From: Hungatella sp.
Lineage (GTDB): Bacteria > Bacillota > Clostridia > Lachnospirales > Lachnospiraceae
NCBI GenBank assembly: GCA_009712635.1
Contig: WASS01000020.1
Span: 1,328,795 to 1,392,794, forward strand
DNA: 64,000 bases
Direction of reading: 5' to 3'
The notes under the pieces are model-generated. The model saw only the letters and a program-made list of their open reading frames with translations. It had not been told where the DNA came from and searched no databases. Shown in pieces: positions 51,990 through 61,474 of this stretch (position 1 is its first letter; the number at the start of each line of letters is the position of its first letter). Position numbers and translations under genes: made by a program.

Positions 51990-52065
51990 TTTCGACATAG
52001 TTCGGCACAAATCTCCAAATATGTTGAGTGTGTGAAAAAGATTCCCACAAGACATAGTTAGGACG
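51990..52065. repeat. Type A intergenic element upstream of the HD-HSP90 gene
   Basis: TTCGACA-TAG-TTCGGCA, then CAAATCTCC, ATGTTGAGTGTGTG and AAAAAGATTCCC repeat the type A order. It occupies most of the space between the end of the KAP operon (52103) and the start of the HD-HSP90 gene (51898), so it can act as a promoter region or as a module boundary. Confidence 0.6.
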
Positions 52066-52102
52066 TGACGAAAACATTTTGATAATTTATTTTTTTTTAG
52101 TT

Positions 52103-53884
52103 CTATACAATACGATGAGCTAGTCTGATTTTTAATTCCAATGATGACAACTTCTCCCCCATTGCCTCAAATGCATTTCTTAAATATTTGACTTTTTGGT
52201 CATAACTGTTTTTCGTTTCAATTTCAATATTTATTTCCGGTATATTTTTTGGCGCTACTAATGTATTTTTGGTCTTACTTCCATAAAATAGACCATACAA
52301 CTTATAATTTTCACTGTTCTTAATAATATCATCAAATTTTTCTTTATCTCTTTTATAAAGTTCTGATAACACATTTACTACAAGACTGGCAAAGTTGCTC
52401 TCTTTATATTCGTCTCCAAACAATCGATAACCTACCAGCTTGCAGCCATTCCATCCGGCAGGTGCATTAGTTTTTTCTATTTGTTCCTCAATTGAATGAT
52501 ATGAATATTCAGGATCATATTCATTACTGTATCTGGCTCCAATTCCTGTTTTACCGTTTCCTATCGTCCTATCTGAATATACGGCAGATGTTGTATTAGA
52601 TATTTGTAATATTTCTCTCAATGTTTCCATATCTTTTTCAGTAATATTATTTTTTTCATTTTTAATAGCGGAACAAAAAGCACTCATAAAATTTTTCAAT
52701 TCTTCTTCATCAGTGTTTGGTTCTAATAGAATAATATTCTCATAGAATTCATTTACTTTTGAATCACCAGAATTGTATACATCAATTAAAGACATCATCA
52801 GATTCTCAGTGATATCATTGTTTTCATTAACAATAATATAATTATAAATGTTTTCATAAGACATTTGGAGACAAAGTGAAGCGAACAACATAGACTGCTT
52901 TTGCAGCGTATCAAAATTCATGTCTTTATAAATCATTTTAAGTAGCAAAAATGCATTAAATATGCGTTTAAGACCTCGAGGATTATAACCAATTGATCTA
53001 GAGATCATACTTGTATAAGACTCTACATTATCATTAAAAAATCCCATTTCTTTCAATGAAGCAGAGATGTATTTTTCAATTTCATAATTAGCAATAGGCA
53101 TTTTAAATGGGACCTGAATAATTTTATCAAAAAAGCTTTTACCTTTCTTTTTATCAAAACCTTCTCCATATTTTTTATCAATTCCACGGCAGACTACATC
53201 ATAATCAATCGCTAGTACAAAAACGCAGTTTTCGCAATCTAAAAATATTTTTAGAACTTCTAAAACCTCAACAGCGCGTTCTGGAGCCAATCTGTCCAAA
53301 TCATCAACAAAAATAACTAATTTTTCCTTATTGAACTTTTTAAGAGACGCATTGACACATCTTTGAAAATTCTCTTTTAGTTTTGTGATGCTCTCTATCA
53401 CATTATCAGATGAAAAACTTTCCTTTAATACATTTAAAACATCCACATCTGTAAATTTTGTTACCACAGCATTGCCAACTGTCCCTGCAAATTTAGCGAA
53501 TTTTTTAATATTTTGTTTTGCTGCATCATCCGCATCAAGTCTCTCTGCCAATGTAACAAGAAGTGTGGTGGATAAGCCATCACCTAGGTTAAACTGCGAA
53601 AATTGCCATGTATTAAACCATATATCAACAACATTATTACATACTTCTTCCTGTATCATATTCATAAAACTGGTCTTTCCAGATCCCCAATCTCCCTGAA
53701 TAGCTATTGTCATTGGTGTATCACATATTCTAATAAATTCACTCAACCCTTCAACATATTTTCTAATTCCTAAAACATCTTCTTCTTTTTTCTTGATAGG
53801 TCTATCTGTATTTCCTGTCATATAAAAATCATATCCTCTTCTTGTAAAGTAGTAGTGTTTATAGTCCTTCTCCAGGGACTGCAT
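52103..53884 (-). CDS. KAP-family P-loop NTPase
   Basis: The 593-residue protein has Walker A GDWGSGKTS (about 65-73) and the KAP-typical Walker B VIFVDDLDRLAPERAVEVLE (about 199-218) followed by VFVLAIDYDVV, as in the KAP/PF07693 group. KAP NTPases are often membrane-linked and occur in defence islands; here no clear transmembrane hairpin is seen. It begins 9 bp after the helicase gene stop, making it the last gene of the tight operon. A 42-bp piece of it recurs at 48589. Confidence 0.88.
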   Translation of the reverse strand: MQSLEKDYKHYYFTRRGYDFYMTGNTDRPIKKKEEDVLGIRKYVEGLSEFIRICDTPMTIAIQGDWGSGKTSFMNMIQEEVCNNVVDIWFNTWQFSQFNLGDGLSTTLLVTLAERLDADDAAKQNIKKFAKFAGTVGNAVVTKFTDVDVLNVLKESFSSDNVIESITKLKENFQRCVNASLKKFNKEKLVIFVDDLDRLAPERAVEVLEVLKIFLDCENCVFVLAIDYDVVCRGIDKKYGEGFDKKKGKSFFDKIIQVPFKMPIANYEIEKYISASLKEMGFFNDNVESYTSMISRSIGYNPRGLKRIFNAFLLLKMIYKDMNFDTLQKQSMLFASLCLQMSYENIYNYIIVNENNDITENLMMSLIDVYNSGDSKVNEFYENIILLEPNTDEEELKNFMSAFCSAIKNEKNNITEKDMETLREILQISNTTSAVYSDRTIGNGKTGIGARYSNEYDPEYSYHSIEEQIEKTNAPAGWNGCKLVGYRLFGDEYKESNFASLVVNVLSELYKRDKEKFDDIIKNSENYKLYGLFYGSKTKNTLVAPKNIPEINIEIETKNSYDQKVKYLRNAFEAMGEKLSSLELKIRLAHRIV

Positions 53885-53893
53885 GCCATTCTC

Positions 53894-56878
53894 TTATGAA
53901 TTCGTACAAAGTAAGTTGTTTCTATCGTATGAAATCTCCATTTTGTGAAATGGACTCAAATTCATAAATAACTTATTATCGATTTCCCCTTCAATTTCTT
54001 TACTGATTATCCCTATTAATTCTTCTTGTCTTGGCTGACCTAATGTCAATCGATATAACGACAGTATTTTAATCAGACGATTGTATCGCAAGCGATCCTG
54101 ACTAAGCGGATACATTGGAACAATACGTTCAATCTTGACTGGAGCTGTTTCTACATCTGTTAGGCACCAGTATGGAACAAGGTCAGATAAATCTCCCTTT
54201 TCTGTTTGTGATGCTTTTTCAAACATATCATCCCATGTCTTTTCACTGCCATACCTATGTGCTATATTCTGGCGGACGGCAAGGCACTTGTATCGATTGA
54301 TACGACCCTCCCGCTGCTCCAAGTCTATAGGGTTAGATGGCAAATTCCAATGCATTACCTTACGACAATAGAAGTGGAAATCTAATCCTTCTTGCCCTAT
54401 CGATGTAGTAGAAAGCACAAAGGGGCGAAATGGTGAATTAAACGCCATGCGGATCTTCTCAGTTCTCTGTACATTGTCATTGGTAATGCGAGCATTGAAA
54501 TATCCAACTGCAAAGTGCGTGCGCAGACGTGGCTTTTCTTTATTTGCCTCTATAAAGGATTCAAGTGTATCCAATTGCAAAGAGGCAGTATCCAAAAAAG
54601 CCGCACTCATCGCATCTGTAAGATCTTCTTTATGTTCTCCAAGTATATGAGCGTATTCATCCAACATAGCCTGAAGATTGCCCTCCACACAATACCGAAA
54701 GACATTTTCGTAGTAGGTATCGTCGCCTCTACTGCCATAAAGCAAGTCAATAACAGCTGAACTTTCTGCTTTATTAAACAAGCTTACAAATACATTCTTA
54801 GCAAGCTCCCTTGCTTTCACTTCGTTAAACCCCAAAAGTCTGTAGGCACAAATCGCAGGTGACGCAATTGCCATATTTATTAGTATACCGGCAGCCCTGG
54901 CCGGGATAGTTTTAGGTGCAGCTGCTGGATTATTATCCAATGCTTTTATTAGCTCTATCAGCGTTTTTGCACTGGTAGCACCTTTTTCGGAAATTTTGTA
55001 TCTGACTTTAACAGCCTCCAGCTTTGGCTGAAGTTTTTCTGCTAGCTCTCTCTGAATTTGCTTAATATCCTTGCCGACATACTCATCCGGATTATAAAGC
55101 TGAGCAAGAGTTGCTGACACATGGCAAACAATATCCTCGGTCTCATTTTTAAGCCTATTAATGCCAAAACGTTTTTCTTCTTTGGAAGCAAAGTATCCTC
55201 TTCCACGCTTCAACTTTTCATTATGAAAGAGCTTGCCAATAGTCAGCCGTTCTGCTTCATAAGAAAGCATAACAGATACCATTCTCGGCACCATTTCCCA
55301 AGAAGAAAATACGAGTACTTTAGAATAGTCTTTGTTTTTATCAAATATGCCCCCTGTTATGTAATAGTTTTTTGACGGTGGAATCCAAAGCAAATTTTCA
55401 GCACTATTTTTACCGCACTCAAACACCAATTCCTTCAACTTTTCCAGTCGTGCATTATTAGCTACTATAGGTCGATAGTTATGTATGTCACTTTTCTTAA
55501 GGAGCAGTAACCTTGCATTAGTACCTCTTATCAGTTCAAATCTCCTATATTTCTTAAAATAATCTGTAATTTGTTTTTTTAACTGATAATTTTCCATAAA
55601 CGATAGCAGGTAAGGTGAGGACTTTACATAATCCATGGGAACATTGCGATAAGCAAGCTTGCTACTCTCACTAATTTTATCCAGAAGAAATTGCATTTCG
55701 CTGTAAGACAGAATATCACCTTCTGAGATTGAAATCTCCTTTGCATTGCTGTCATCGATTACTCCACTGTTAATTCGTTCAGTCCGGCAAATGCATTTAT
55801 AAAGCATTTTTTCCGCAAAATCTTTCTTTGCAAGCAATACTGTAAAATCACCCTTCGAGATTTCGCAAAGCGCGTTTGAGTAATCTTGCCACACTTTCTG
55901 AAAGCTTTGTTGTGCTTTATCATCATAAAAAAGAAATCTCATTACTTCCATAAATTCTTTATAATGTTCCGCATTCTCATCAGCACTAATTTCTTCCAAT
56001 GTTGAATACGGCTTGTATGGCGTAGCCGACAACAGCAATACTTTTGTTTCAGTGTTTTGTAAAAACTGTCGGGTAAGCATTCCCTGTTCATCATCATCGG
56101 GTACAATTAAATCACGGAAGCGTTGGAACTCATCCATGATGACCAGATCAGGCTCAAGTTTTTCAAGACTGATTTGAGCAAATATCCTACGCAGAGCATT
56201 GATCAGCGGTCTGCTCTCGTACTTTTGGAATTGACTTCTAGATGAGCAGTTTGCAAGTATGCTATCTACAACTCCGTCATTAGCTTCAAACCATTCCATA
56301 AGTTCCGTACCTATTTCACTGATATAATTGCTTCCGTTTGCATCGCACTGCTGCACCCTTTCTTCGTATTTATCTACATAAAATTGCCAATACTTTTCCG
56401 CATCATAAGCAAGAAACCAAAACAGCTCTGCCTCTTTTTCCTTAAACACGGTCAGCCTCTTAAGATGAGCATACATTAATGCACGTTCCTCTTGACTCCC
56501 GCAACCGGAAGTCATGGAAAAGGAAGTGGCTGGTGTCAGCGGAATAAGCTGCTCATAACTGCAATCCCGCCCTCTGTTTTGATATATTTTAAGGTGCTGC
56601 ATTGACAAACGGCTTTCAGAAACATTTATTATCCCACCGAGGCCAAGCTTTCTCGCATTTTGATTGGTAATATTAATATTTGAGCAGATATAAACCACTT
56701 TAAATTGGTCAACATCTTTCGCATTTCTATGCCAGTCAGAAATTTGTCTTATGACATCACTGGCAATAATGGTTTTTCCAAGTCCTACCTCATCTGCAAG
56801 CAGAATTCTGTTTTGACCGCTTCTAAAAACATCTAAAATACGATTGGAGGTAGCCTTTTGAAAATCCTTTGGAATCAT
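53894..56878 (-). CDS. SNF2/DEAD-like helicase of a defence operon
   Basis: The 994-residue protein has helicase motifs: a Q-like FQKATSNRILDVF, motif I LLADEVGLGKT (about 25-35), motif II VIMDEFQRFRDL, motif III LLLSATPYKP, and in the C-terminal domain GQEGLDFHFYC and the motif VI arginine finger QREGRINRYK. A long helical insertion lies between the two RecA lobes. Its start overlaps the PLD gene stop by 4 bp (ATGA), indicating translational coupling. It probably moves on DNA and feeds substrate to the PLD nuclease. Confidence 0.9.
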   Translation of the reverse strand: MIPKDFQKATSNRILDVFRSGQNRILLADEVGLGKTIIASDVIRQISDWHRNAKDVDQFKVVYICSNINITNQNARKLGLGGIINVSESRLSMQHLKIYQNRGRDCSYEQLIPLTPATSFSMTSGCGSQEERALMYAHLKRLTVFKEKEAELFWFLAYDAEKYWQFYVDKYEERVQQCDANGSNYISEIGTELMEWFEANDGVVDSILANCSSRSQFQKYESRPLINALRRIFAQISLEKLEPDLVIMDEFQRFRDLIVPDDDEQGMLTRQFLQNTETKVLLLSATPYKPYSTLEEISADENAEHYKEFMEVMRFLFYDDKAQQSFQKVWQDYSNALCEISKGDFTVLLAKKDFAEKMLYKCICRTERINSGVIDDSNAKEISISEGDILSYSEMQFLLDKISESSKLAYRNVPMDYVKSSPYLLSFMENYQLKKQITDYFKKYRRFELIRGTNARLLLLKKSDIHNYRPIVANNARLEKLKELVFECGKNSAENLLWIPPSKNYYITGGIFDKNKDYSKVLVFSSWEMVPRMVSVMLSYEAERLTIGKLFHNEKLKRGRGYFASKEEKRFGINRLKNETEDIVCHVSATLAQLYNPDEYVGKDIKQIQRELAEKLQPKLEAVKVRYKISEKGATSAKTLIELIKALDNNPAAAPKTIPARAAGILINMAIASPAICAYRLLGFNEVKARELAKNVFVSLFNKAESSAVIDLLYGSRGDDTYYENVFRYCVEGNLQAMLDEYAHILGEHKEDLTDAMSAAFLDTASLQLDTLESFIEANKEKPRLRTHFAVGYFNARITNDNVQRTEKIRMAFNSPFRPFVLSTTSIGQEGLDFHFYCRKVMHWNLPSNPIDLEQREGRINRYKCLAVRQNIAHRYGSEKTWDDMFEKASQTEKGDLSDLVPYWCLTDVETAPVKIERIVPMYPLSQDRLRYNRLIKILSLYRLTLGQPRQEELIGIISKEIEGEIDNKLFMNLSPFHKMEISYDRNNLLCTNS

Positions 56879-58581
56879 TTTCTCAGCCTCCTTGCTGCCA
56901 GTTCAAACTGCTTGTACATCTCTAAAAACTCATCACCTACAATGTCCCTATCAAGCCGCTTTATCACGTCTGCAACCTCTTTTAACCTGGTTGGGTTCTG
57001 GTGGACCACTTTTAACATCTTTTCATATACTGCAGCAGCAACAGTCACATTGGACGATGCATTTTCGTTATTCTGCATCAGTTGCAGATCCTCCGACTCC
57101 TCCAACGCGGCTGCAGCGTAATCATCAGATAGCATAAACGACACATAAGCTAAAAACTTCGTTTTTGAATTTATAATACTTTTGTATATTGCATTGTCAC
57201 GCTCTTTGGGAATTCCCACGGTTTCAATTTTTATGATAATCTTTTGCCCTTGCACCCATAAAACATAAAATTCGCTCAGTTGACTGAGACGCATCCCTTT
57301 AAACAATGTTCGCGGCCGCAGCGGTTGGAGCAGATCCTGCTGCTGTAGTGGAGCTATTTTCACGGTTTCAGCTAATTTCAACTCTTTTGATTCCACAAGA
57401 ATATCATAGGCGTCACCACTTGCAGTTACTTCAGCGCTCTTCAATGCATAGATGCCTTCTTTAAAAGCTTTATTAATTTCATCTTGTACCTCGTCAGCTG
57501 GTTCCCTTTGAGGAGGTGCTTCAATTATTTCATACGGGCAGTTTTCTTCAGGAATAAAATCACTAAAAAAAGTTTTAAATCCAACGCAATTCGGTTTATA
57601 CTTAAGCTTAAGTAAAAACTCTACATTATTATAAAACGCATTATGAGAGGCGTTTGCTGAGCCTATATATATGAAATTTCCTTCATTTGTTGTGGTAAAA
57701 TAGAGTTTGGCATGTATATCCTGTTTTATACCAAATTCGTTATTATTTAAGACATCCTTCGTGATATAAACTTTGTTAAAACTATTGATTACCAGTGGAT
57801 TAACCGATGTTTTTCTCGTTATCATCACTTTATTGCAGGGGCATTTTGACAGTTCGCTGATTACATCGTCACTTACAAAGGGGGAGACGACAAAAATATC
57901 ATATTTACTGTTAAACAGTTTGGTTTTCTCCTTATCGTACCCACTTATGCCAAGAGGCAAGAATTCATAATCTTCAAATGGATGTTCTATATTGAACGAC
58001 TTGACATGTAAAATGTCATCTGCAAGATCCACAATCTTCCTTTTCTTTGTCTTCTCTGCATACCCGCATACAAATGTCAGCATATCAGCAAGAGGCTTGT
58101 TCTTATTGCGTTTAGTTCGTGTAATCTCACCCTGCATCGCAATACAGAGATCGATACTATTATCAAAAGTCAAATTACGGCTGAGCACAAGAAGCTTTAT
58201 GTAAGAGTAACCATCATCGTTTATATATTTGATAAACCACATCTTTGGGTGGAAGTTCTGCCTGTTTGCTAGTTTTATTTCAAATACACTATTTTCTAAA
58301 AGTGAATAAACACTCTGTATTTTTTGCGGCAGTGCAATTCCTCCCGCATTACAGAAGATTGCAAGACTGTCACTACTTTTTCTGATCGCTTCCAGTAAGT
58401 ATAATGGGTTTTGCATCAGTTCCGAATCTGCTTCATCCAGCAGACCCAATGACACCGGAACACCGAGCAACGCTTCGAGATCAATGGAATAGGTAAGACC
58501 TACTGCAAAATCCAGCTTATATCCTAATTCCGGTTGTAGTAACTCACTATAACTTAATCTATTAAGAGCTGTATCAAACAT
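56875..58581 (-). CDS. Phospholipase D-like nuclease of a defence operon
   Basis: The 568-residue protein has two PLD-type motifs: FHPKMWFIKY (about 120-129) with LVLSRNLTFDNS behind it, and IHAKLYFTTT (about 290-299) followed by IYIGSANASHNAF. Each has the H-x-K core of the HKD motif. Such domains are phosphodiesterases and often nick or cut DNA, as in DISARM DrmC. GGAGG precedes ATG 58581. The tail (about 400-568) is helical. The gene sits 8 bp after the DUF6361-like gene and overlaps the helicase gene by 4 bp. Confidence 0.85.
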   Translation of the reverse strand: MFDTALNRLSYSELLQPELGYKLDFAVGLTYSIDLEALLGVPVSLGLLDEADSELMQNPLYLLEAIRKSSDSLAIFCNAGGIALPQKIQSVYSLLENSVFEIKLANRQNFHPKMWFIKYINDDGYSYIKLLVLSRNLTFDNSIDLCIAMQGEITRTKRNKNKPLADMLTFVCGYAEKTKKRKIVDLADDILHVKSFNIEHPFEDYEFLPLGISGYDKEKTKLFNSKYDIFVVSPFVSDDVISELSKCPCNKVMITRKTSVNPLVINSFNKVYITKDVLNNNEFGIKQDIHAKLYFTTTNEGNFIYIGSANASHNAFYNNVEFLLKLKYKPNCVGFKTFFSDFIPEENCPYEIIEAPPQREPADEVQDEINKAFKEGIYALKSAEVTASGDAYDILVESKELKLAETVKIAPLQQQDLLQPLRPRTLFKGMRLSQLSEFYVLWVQGQKIIIKIETVGIPKERDNAIYKSIINSKTKFLAYVSFMLSDDYAAAALEESEDLQLMQNNENASSNVTVAAAVYEKMLKVVHQNPTRLKEVADVIKRLDRDIVGDEFLEMYKQFELAARRLRK

Positions 58582-58589
58582 GACTAGAT

Positions 58590-59753
58590 CTATGCCTCCA
58601 ATCCTTTGATAATATCGTTTATAATGATTTTGACTGTATTAAAGCGGAAATCGAGCTTGTAATAATGTACAGGTCTATCATAGTTATACTGATACTCTTT
58701 GGGCTTGCAGAGTTTAGCCCGTTCTTGCTTAACCGCTTTTTCTCTTGCGATAATCAGTACATCCATTGCATCTAAGTCATTTTTACAGACACACTTAAGA
58801 AAGTCTAAGCAAAACGCTACAGTTGCTTCGTTACATGAAATGCGATTCAAAATGGCAACTAGATCAAAATTACGATTTATAAACTCACTTCTCCAGGTAT
58901 TAAACTCATCCATCATATCATAATCCTGATAATTAGAAAAAATAATGTTGTAGCGGATGTGTGCACCAATAATAAAATCCGAAAAATCTTTCGCAAATTG
59001 ATAATCCCGCCTAATCTCATGTTGAAGAATATCGACAGGAATCTCATCAAAGCTATTACAATTAAGTTTATGGTTAATTAAAAATGCAAGCAGCGATTTT
59101 TTTGACAGCAAAGCTTTTGTAATCTTATATGCTAAAAACTCTGCTTCTTTACGTGTAAGTTTAATGGAAGCGTTTTTTTCAAAATCGTAATCTGGGAGAA
59201 TCGGAGAAAACAAGACAGTATTTCCCTGACTTGCAGTCATATCATCAAAACCATCACCATCGCACTTAGGTTCAGTTTCATTTTTCTTCTGAGCTGACGA
59301 CCATGTTACATTACAGGCTGCAGTCAGTGAAATACCTGCAATGCGCACAATTTCAAAAGTTCTTAAGCCATTCCAATAAATACTTGATGGCTTCATCTTG
59401 ACTGATCGTTTTTGTTTTAGTGCATTCTTTCCGATAATACCATTTTCCTCACTACCGCTGTTTTTTACAAGTGTCTCAACCATTTTATCTTCATTGGTAG
59501 TTAACAATTTGTAAAGTTCTCTTCCATTAGACAATTTCTTTTTTGCCGCTGCTCCAAACAGATAAGGGATCAGCACAAAGTATTTCGCCCTTGTCTGGAT
59601 GGTAGAAATGCCGGGGAAAAGAATATCTGCATAGGCATCCCGAATGACTCCGATGCCAAGTTCATCCAAAGCTGTTTGTTCACCGATGAGCTTTAGCGTA
59701 GCAAGTATTTTATTTCTTTCTTCTTTGGAAAAATCAATGAAACCAATTTGCAT
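58590..59753 (-). CDS. DUF6361-like protein, first gene of the tight defence operon
   Basis: The 387-residue protein starts IGFIDFSKEERNKILATLKL then ALDELGIGVIRDAYAD and ILFPGISTIQTRAKYFVLIP, which I remember as the beginning of the DUF6361 family. The function is unknown; family members are found beside helicase/PLD genes. A pattern of hydrophobic helices with conserved Arg suggests a DNA- or protein-recognition role. AGGTGAG precedes ATG 59753. It is followed 8 bp later by the PLD gene. Confidence 0.72.
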   Translation of the reverse strand: MQIGFIDFSKEERNKILATLKLIGEQTALDELGIGVIRDAYADILFPGISTIQTRAKYFVLIPYLFGAAAKKKLSNGRELYKLLTTNEDKMVETLVKNSGSEENGIIGKNALKQKRSVKMKPSSIYWNGLRTFEIVRIAGISLTAACNVTWSSAQKKNETEPKCDGDGFDDMTASQGNTVLFSPILPDYDFEKNASIKLTRKEAEFLAYKITKALLSKKSLLAFLINHKLNCNSFDEIPVDILQHEIRRDYQFAKDFSDFIIGAHIRYNIIFSNYQDYDMMDEFNTWRSEFINRNFDLVAILNRISCNEATVAFCLDFLKCVCKNDLDAMDVLIIAREKAVKQERAKLCKPKEYQYNYDRPVHYYKLDFRFNTVKIIINDIIKGLEA

Positions 59754-59855
59754 CGTATCTCACCTTATTTATGTATATAAATTTTCAATACCAATTTGAA
59801 CTATCAAAATCTTCAATTTGTGTTTCTTTTCTCAATGATGTCTTAGGTATAACAA

Positions 59856-60901
59856 TTAGTCCTGTTCTGATCCTTCCTTTTGTACATCGCTATTAAATCC
59901 AATTTGCCAAAAACACATATCAATTATTTTCATTGGTGGGTACTCCACGCCGTATTGGCTTATCTTCAAACGTACAGCTTCAAAGTCGTCATAATAATAT
60001 TCATAAAAATGAAGCAATTCTTGAATAGAACGCTTAGAGAACTGTGCAGATGTAATGCAGATGCTACGAAGTCCCTCTTTAAAATACCGGTCATATGCCG
60101 GCACACAGCCAAACACTCCCAGTAATATTTTTGTTATTAACGTATCAGAGGAATTTCGACCATTTTGGTTTTCTAGATCTGTTGTTTTTCTACGATAAAT
60201 TTCCGAGATTTTGTGATAGAGTTCAAATATACAATTTATGTACTCATCATTGTGTGCAATTTCTAGTATATTTGTACTTTTTAAGATTCGAAACCGTTCG
60301 TGAATCATCAATTGTACTACTTCAAGATGTACCTTATAATCCTTTTGAAGCAGAAACGCTGCACCTCGAAACATTCCCCAGCTTGCTAAATAGTTAGAGA
60401 GGTGTAGACACATTAAGTCGATGGTTTCGTCATCTTTCGCTGAATGATTCTTGGCAAAGAAAGTATAGCAGTGCTCCCATGATCGGTATCTGTGGTTCTC
60501 TATTGTTAGAATTTTATCATGAAATAAAAGTGCATTTTTAAGCAAAAGAGTAATATCAACCTGTTCCCATTTTGAGATGTTAAAAACTTCAGTAGATTGA
60601 TAACCAACACGACCTTTTGTTAATATTACTGGAGGCTCCGGATGTGTGGGGATTGCAACATCCAAGTAATACCTGAGTTTTAAGGTAGTACTGTTACCAC
60701 TTGGAGGTGTGACCAGAACATCATATTTTGAAAAACAGGAGATGCTGCGCATTGCATTACAAATTGATTTAGGTATGTTGCCAAGCCCATTTCCTTCTTG
60801 ATATCTCCGGCACGAATATCCTTTATTGTGTGCCCATCTTCTTTGGCTTGCTGAAGAAGATGAAAAATATACTTTCTGATTTCCTCTGTTTGATTGGCCA
60901 T
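59856..60901 (-). pseudogene. HTH-like defence-associated protein gene with a one-base frameshift
   Basis: Two frames join into one protein of about 348 residues. The N-terminal frame starts at ATG 60901 (AGGGGGTG upstream) and reads MANQTEEIRKYIFHLLQQAK...IRAGDIKKEMGL. The second frame continues GNIPKSICNAMRSISCFSKY and LVTPPSGNSTTLKLRYYLD and goes to the stop at 59856. The switch at about 60778 needs one extra base. The N-terminal 80 residues look like a small DNA-binding module; the helical remainder is not recognised. It leads the DUF6361/PLD/helicase/KAP operon, 102 bp upstream. A degraded twin of its 5' end is at 30962-31070. Confidence 0.65.
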
Positions 60902-61034
60902 CTATCACACCCCCTCTGATTGGATTTTTATTTTAGGATTACATTTGTGAATACTAAAATGCCTCTATAATAGTTATGATTTCTTAAGCGTTTATCTAGG
61001 GATCATACACATGTTTTCATATAAATTAAAAACT

Positions 61035-61077
61035 TAAAAACAGACTCCCAGAACATTCTGCAAAAATTCTGAGAGTC
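61035..61077 (-). terminator. Intrinsic terminator upstream of the defence operon
   Basis: GACTCCCAGAA and TTCTGAGAGTC form an 11-bp stem running, on the minus strand, into GTTTTTAAG. It lies about 135 bp upstream of the HTH-like gene start, so it would either insulate the operon or attenuate a promoter further upstream (the type A element at 61248). Confidence 0.65.
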
Positions 61078-61330
61078 AATACTTCTTCAATATATTCATT
61101 TACTTAAAATGTTAATCCATATCGGTATAATCAGAAATTCGAACTATTATTTTCAATTAATATCAGTTCTTTAGAAATTAATTTATTGTAGCTACCTTTA
61201 TTTTACCATATAGAAGCCTTAACGTATATTATCATTTGTTATTTTACTCGACAAATTTCGACACGAATCTCATAATGTGTTGATGTTATAAAAAATGCCG
61301 TATAAATAAGGTATATCCTTGGTGGAAGGT
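61035..61330. repeat. Long duplicated intergenic segment, copy 2, containing a type A element
   Basis: This matches 31110-31370. It carries the terminator above, TTTATTGTAGCTACCTTTAT, and from 61248 the type A order CTCGACA-AAT-TTCGACA, CATAATGTGTTGATG and CCTTGGTGGAAGG. The 1,058-bp space 60902-61959 has no intact gene; it also holds the VanZ fragment and a second remnant. Confidence 0.8.
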
Positions 61331-61474
61331 ATTATTTCATTAAATCTTCTTAGACTAGCATCAGCAGAAAATAAAATTTAAACTCTTTTTTCTTTATTGT
61401 CTTAATGAATGATTTTAATTTTTCTATTTCCGCATCTGGAAATATACCCCATTCTTTTTTATATTATTTTAGTC

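Noticed and set aside
52103..60901. Calling the operon DISARM or BREX
   Set aside because: The helicase and PLD parts are compatible with DISARM, but no methyltransferase, DrmB/DUF1998, PglX or PglZ gene is present.
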